From NCBI GenBank assembly GCA_964515395.1, contig CAZERC010000001.1, positions 1 through 64,000 on the forward strand: 64,000 nucleotides of DNA, read 5' to 3'. The stretch's first letter is position 1. The number at the start of each line of letters is the position of its first letter. The translations under genes were made by a program, and so were the position numbers. The DNA is from UBA1876 sp964515395. Lineage in GTDB: Bacteria; Synergistota; Synergistia; Synergistales; Thermovirgaceae. Below the pieces are notes generated by a model. That model saw only the letters and a program-made list of their open reading frames with translations, had not been told where the DNA came from and did no database searches. Below are positions 60,922-64,000 of the stretch, in pieces.

Positions 60922-61506
60922 TCACTCCTTCTTCTCGGAGGAGTCCTGCTTCGAAGAATTTTCGTCGTCTTTTGCGTTTTTCTTCTTTTGCGGAATCGGG
61001 GACAACATCATGCGCATGTATCGTCCTTCCATGCGAGGAGGAACTTCAACTTTCCCCAACCCCTCGCAGTCGTTCATCACCTTGTCAAGGACTTGCCGTC
61101 CCCTGTCGAGAAAAGCCATTTCCCTTCCCCTGAAAAAGATGGCGACTTTCACCCGGTGCCCGGCCTCGAGGAAGTTCTTGATGGCCTTGGTCTTGAAATC
61201 GTAGTCATGCTGATCGATCTTGGGACGCATCTTCATTTCCTTGACGGTCTGGCTTTTCGTCTTTTTTCGGGCGTCTTTTTCACGTTTTTGCTGCTGATAC
61301 TTGTACTTTCCGTAATCCAGAATGCGGCATACCGGGGGGCTTGCCTGGGGCGCCACCTCGACCAGATCAAGCTCCTGCTCCTCCGCCATGGAGAGTGCCC
61401 TTTCAGTGGGAACGACTCCGACTTTCACTCCCTGGTTGTCGATGAGAAGCACCTCTTTGGCCCTGATTTCCTCATTCACTCTCGGTTCGTCACTCCGTTT
61501 AGCTAT
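60922..61506 (-). CDS. infC: Translation initiation factor IF-3 with a probable AUA start codon
   Basis: 194 residues. The N-terminal domain reads NEEIRAKEVLLIDNQGVKVGVVP, the linker is KREKDARKKTKSQT-like, and the C-terminal domain has MRPKIDQHDYDFK and RVKVAIFFRGREM. The best start is ATA at 61506, 9 bases after GGAGG, giving the usual extra N-terminal residues (I-AKRSDEPRV). A GTG at 61479 is in frame but poorly spaced. infC genes commonly use AUU, AUC or AUA so that IF-3 represses its own translation. The C terminus is a charged Lys/Glu/Ser tail. Confidence 0.93.
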   Translation of the reverse strand: MAKRSDEPRVNEEIRAKEVLLIDNQGVKVGVVPTERALSMAEEQELDLVEVAPQASPPVCRILDYGKYKYQQQKREKDARKKTKSQTVKEMKMRPKIDQHDYDFKTKAIKNFLEAGHRVKVAIFFRGREMAFLDRGRQVLDKVMNDCEGLGKVEVPPRMEGRYMRMMLSPIPQKKKNAKDDENSSKQDSSEKKE

Positions 61507-61677
61507 TGTCCGTCACCTCCGTAATGTGTTTTGATAATGAAAATGCCGGGCTTCACGCCCGGCATTAACAACCTGTTCGGGAAGAGACAATTCTTCCGTT
61601 CACAAAATCGCTCCGACCTGTAAACAGCGCTGGGCGTCAGCAGGTGGGGGGATTTCCTTCCCCCTCTTTGCATTATA
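61507..61677 (-). promoter_or_regulatory. infC operon leader with promoter and attenuator-like hairpin
   Basis: A TATAAT at 61672-61677 (no clear -35) starts a leader of about 160 bases. It contains a hairpin GGGGGA/TCCCCC and, close to infC, a strong hairpin ATGCCGGGC/GCCCGGCAT (61541-61565) followed by TTTTCATTATC. This resembles the leaders of Firmicute infC-rpmI-rplT operons, where L20 binds and promotes premature termination. Assignment to that class is by position and shape only. Confidence 0.55.
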
Positions 61678-61741
61678 AAATTGTCTTTCCGTTTATACTG
61701 CCGAATCAGGAATATACCACAGACTCCCTGTCGGTGCAAGT

Positions 61742-63640
61742 TCACCGCAGAGGATCAAACTCGGCTCCAAGTCGCTCCAGGAATTCCGGGAGAGGCATGG
61801 ATCCAAGATCTCCCTGAATCCTGTCCCGCACGGCAAGTGTGTCTGTTTCCACTTCCTTGTCTCCCACGACGATCATGAACGGAACCTTTTGCATCTGGGC
61901 ATCCCTGATGCGCTTCCCGAGTTTTTCATCCCTGAAATCCGTATCTACGCGAATATCTTTTTCCCGGAGCCGTGCGACGGTTCTTTCGGCATACTCCCGA
62001 TGATCCTCCGAGACAGGAATCAGTCGCACCTGTACAGGTGCGAGCCAATAGGGGAATGCACCTGCATAATGCTCGACAAGGATCCCGAGGAAACGTTCAA
62101 GACTGCCGTAAATTGTCCGGTGCAACATGACCGGCCTGTGCTGCGCACCGTCGGGTCCGATGTAGCTGATATCGAACTTTTCGGGCATCTGGAAATCGAG
62201 CTGGATCGTCCCGCATTGCCAGGTTCGTCCGATGCAGTCTTCCAGGTGGAAGTCGATCTTGGGACCGTAAAAGGCGCCATCGCCCGGATTGACCTTGAAT
62301 GTGACTCCAGCCTCTTCAAGTGCATTCTGAAGGTCCCGTTCCGCAATCTCCCACATTTTTGGATCACCCATGGCCTTTTCGGGCCGCGTGGAAAGCTCCA
62401 CCCTGTAGCTGAAGCCGAAGACGTCACTGTAGATATACCGGACGAGATCCATGATTCCAAGAATCTCCGCTTTGATCTGTTCCGGAGTCACATACAGGTG
62501 GGCATCGTCCTGGGTAAAACTTCTGACGCGCATAAGTCCGTGAAGCACGCCCGAACGTTCGTGTCTGTGAACCGTCCCGAGCTCCGCCATTCGAAGCGGT
62601 AGGTCCCTGTAGCTTCGGATCTGGCTCCTGTACACGAGCATGCCTCCGGGGCAGTTCATGGGTTTGATTGCAAAGGGCCGATCATCGATCTCGGTGAAAT
62701 ACATGTTTTCCCGGTAATGATCCCAGTGTCCCGACCGGATCCAGAGGTCACGGTCGAGGATCAGGGGAGTCCTGATTTCGCAGTATCCCCGGCGGATATG
62801 CTCCTTTCGCCAGAAATCCACGAGTTGATTGATGACCACCATCCCTTTGGGATGAAAGAAGGGAAAACCCGGAGCTTCGGGTTGCAGGCTGAAAAGGTCC
62901 AGTTCCCTGCCCAGTTTCCGGTGATCGCGCTTTCTGGCCTCCTCGATCCGGTTGATGTGCTCCTCGAGGGCCTCCCTGGAGGCAAACGCCGTCCCGTAGA
63001 TCCGCGTCAGCATCTTGTTCTTTTCGTCGCCCCGCCAGTAGGCACCCGCGATGGAAAGAAGCCTGAAGTGCTTCAGGGCTGAAGTGTTGGTGACATGGGG
63101 CCCGCGACAAAGGTCCACGAACTCGCCCTGCCTGTAGACGGTGACCGTCTCCCCTTCGAGCTCCCCGACAAGTTCCAGTTTATAGGGCTCATCCCGTTCT
63201 GCGAAGAGCTTTTCGGCTTCCTGCCTGGAGAGGACCTCGCGTTTCACGGGAAGATTCTCCTTGGATATCCTGCGCATTTCCTTTTCGATGGCATCGAGGT
63301 CATCCTCGCCAATCTGCTCGGGAATATCCAGATCGTAATAGAATCCATCCTCAATGGCCGGTCCTATCCCCAGACGTGTGCCCGGATACAGCCGTTTGAT
63401 TGCCTGGGCCATCAAATGGGAGGCGGAATGGCGAAGAATCTCAAGTCCGCGTGGGGAATCTCCCTGGATGGGCATGATCTGTGCATCATCAGTCAATTCG
63501 GATTCGAGATCGACGGGGACTCCATTGACTTCCGCAGCAACGGCACCCTTGGCAATCTTCCATTTTTTGAGAGCTTCTTTTACTGAAATCGGTGCATCAA
63601 GTTCAAGAACCCGCCCTTCCGGGCCCGTCAGTTTGGGCAT
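61742..63640 (-). CDS. thrS: Threonyl-tRNA synthetase
   Basis: 632 residues: TGS domain (about 1-60), the SAD/editing domain with HSASHLMAQAIKRLYPG, a class II core with GMVVINQLVDFWRKEH, MNCPGGMLVYRSQIRSYRDLPLRMAELG (the zinc Cys is in NCPG) and HYAGAFPYWLAPVQ, and the C-terminal anticodon domain. The ATG at 63640 has AGGAGG 8 bases upstream. It is the first gene of the run into infC. Confidence 0.97.
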   Translation of the reverse strand: MPKLTGPEGRVLELDAPISVKEALKKWKIAKGAVAAEVNGVPVDLESELTDDAQIMPIQGDSPRGLEILRHSASHLMAQAIKRLYPGTRLGIGPAIEDGFYYDLDIPEQIGEDDLDAIEKEMRRISKENLPVKREVLSRQEAEKLFAERDEPYKLELVGELEGETVTVYRQGEFVDLCRGPHVTNTSALKHFRLLSIAGAYWRGDEKNKMLTRIYGTAFASREALEEHINRIEEARKRDHRKLGRELDLFSLQPEAPGFPFFHPKGMVVINQLVDFWRKEHIRRGYCEIRTPLILDRDLWIRSGHWDHYRENMYFTEIDDRPFAIKPMNCPGGMLVYRSQIRSYRDLPLRMAELGTVHRHERSGVLHGLMRVRSFTQDDAHLYVTPEQIKAEILGIMDLVRYIYSDVFGFSYRVELSTRPEKAMGDPKMWEIAERDLQNALEEAGVTFKVNPGDGAFYGPKIDFHLEDCIGRTWQCGTIQLDFQMPEKFDISYIGPDGAQHRPVMLHRTIYGSLERFLGILVEHYAGAFPYWLAPVQVRLIPVSEDHREYAERTVARLREKDIRVDTDFRDEKLGKRIRDAQMQKVPFMIVVGDKEVETDTLAVRDRIQGDLGSMPLPEFLERLGAEFDPLR

Positions 63641-63646
63641 ATTCAT

Positions 63647-64000
63647 CGCCTCCTGATTTTCGTGCCGGGAAATGGCCGTATCAAAACACGAAACATCCAG
63701 ATTTTGCTATTCATGCATTGTAACACAGCAAATGTCGTGAGTCGCCGGGACACTGCCGAAAACCGGAGTGACTCGGCCAGGCAAGAATATTCCACTTCAG
63801 AGCTTTGAAGTGTAATTTATTTTCACCTCTCGACTGGAAAAGCCTTCGCGGTGCCCTTATAATAAACAAGGAATTTGAACCAAGGCCGATTTCACACCCG
63901 TTTTACAACGACGCAATGCCATAGTTGTGATAATGTACGATGCTGCGCTGTTTCTATGACTTTCAGATCTTCACAAAATCATTCTTTTCTTCTCCATTTT
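63647..64000. other. Upstream region of thrS, no gene recognised
   Basis: About 350 bases. A TACAAT at 63717-63722 on the minus strand may be the thrS -10 (no good -35). A 7-bp hairpin CACTTCA/TGAAGTG lies near 63790-63815. AAGGGCACCGCG occurs near 63850 but lacks the full T-box sequence. The rest holds no recognised feature. Confidence 0.4.

Noticed and set aside
63840..63870. Possible T-box (AAGGGCACCGCG) upstream of thrS
   Set aside because: The core TGG of the T-box sequence is missing, there is no terminator or antiterminator pair next to it, and no Thr specifier loop is evident.

Overview
The window looks like a piece of a GC-rich, strictly anaerobic, amino-acid-fermenting bacterium, most probably Synergistota (inference, no search run). 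Pointers are the ornithine/alanine-racemase family protein, a TAXI-type TRAP solute receptor, a stand-alone carboxyltransferase subunit and several Firmicute-like RNA-level regulators in a genome whose gene order is not that of a standard Bacillus or Clostridium. Nearly all genes lie on the minus strand in long, tightly packed, often overlapping operons. Only the PerR-like cluster (about 15.6-17.5 kb) and the TAXI receptor (42.9-43.8 kb) are on the plus strand. Many starts are GTG or TTG with strong Shine-Dalgarno (SD) sequences, and several coordinates here are set by SD spacing.

Layout, in minus-strand transcription order from high to low coordinates. 63.6-50.9 kb: thrS, an infC leader, infC-rpmI-rplT, the K+ system ktrB-ktrA, pheS-pheT, a coiled-coil protein, zapA, cvpA, mutS2 and tRNA-Arg, closed by a strong terminator. 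50.7-47.5 kb: a KdpDE-like two-component pair and two small unknown genes. 47.5-46.9 kb: about 0.6 kb with no recognisable gene. 46.9-43.9 kb: an Asp/Glu-racemase-like protein, a metallophosphoesterase split by an assembly gap, an unknown protein and cspA. 43.8-42.0 kb: TAXI receptor (plus strand) divergent from a HutP-family antiterminator. 41.9-34.1 kb: rpmE, thyX, yqhQ, prfA, prmC, trxB with a thioredoxin-like tail, a divergent PfkB kinase, a low-MW phosphatase and an M48 peptidase. 34.1-17.5 kb: dnaX, dnaE, mtrB (trp RNA-binding attenuation protein), pyk, a Nudix hydrolase, nfo, the racemase, cdaA, cdaR, glmM, galU, a glmS ribozyme and glmS. 17.5-15.6 kb (plus): PerR-like regulator, a small membrane protein and a secreted protein. 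15.5-7.5 kb: tRNA-Gln, glmU, prs, rplY, pth, mfd, mazG and oadA. 5.9-0 kb: nfu, phoH, pgpH, ybeY, a CNNM/CorC-type protein, cdd and the beginning of era.

Two themes run through the window. The first is amino-sugar and c-di-AMP biology: CdaA and CdaR sit with GlmM and a ribozyme-controlled GlmS, GlmU and GalU are nearby, and PgpH (a c-di-AMP phosphodiesterase family) and KtrAB (a classical c-di-AMP target) are also in the window. The second is RNA-level control: a glmS ribozyme, MtrB, a HutP homologue, an AUA-initiated infC behind a structured leader, and a hairpin occupying the thyX ribosome-binding region. Both 100-N gaps are flanked by exact 55-bp duplications and look like assembler joins. 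Collapsing them restores an intact metallophosphoesterase frame and a short dnaE-mtrB spacing.
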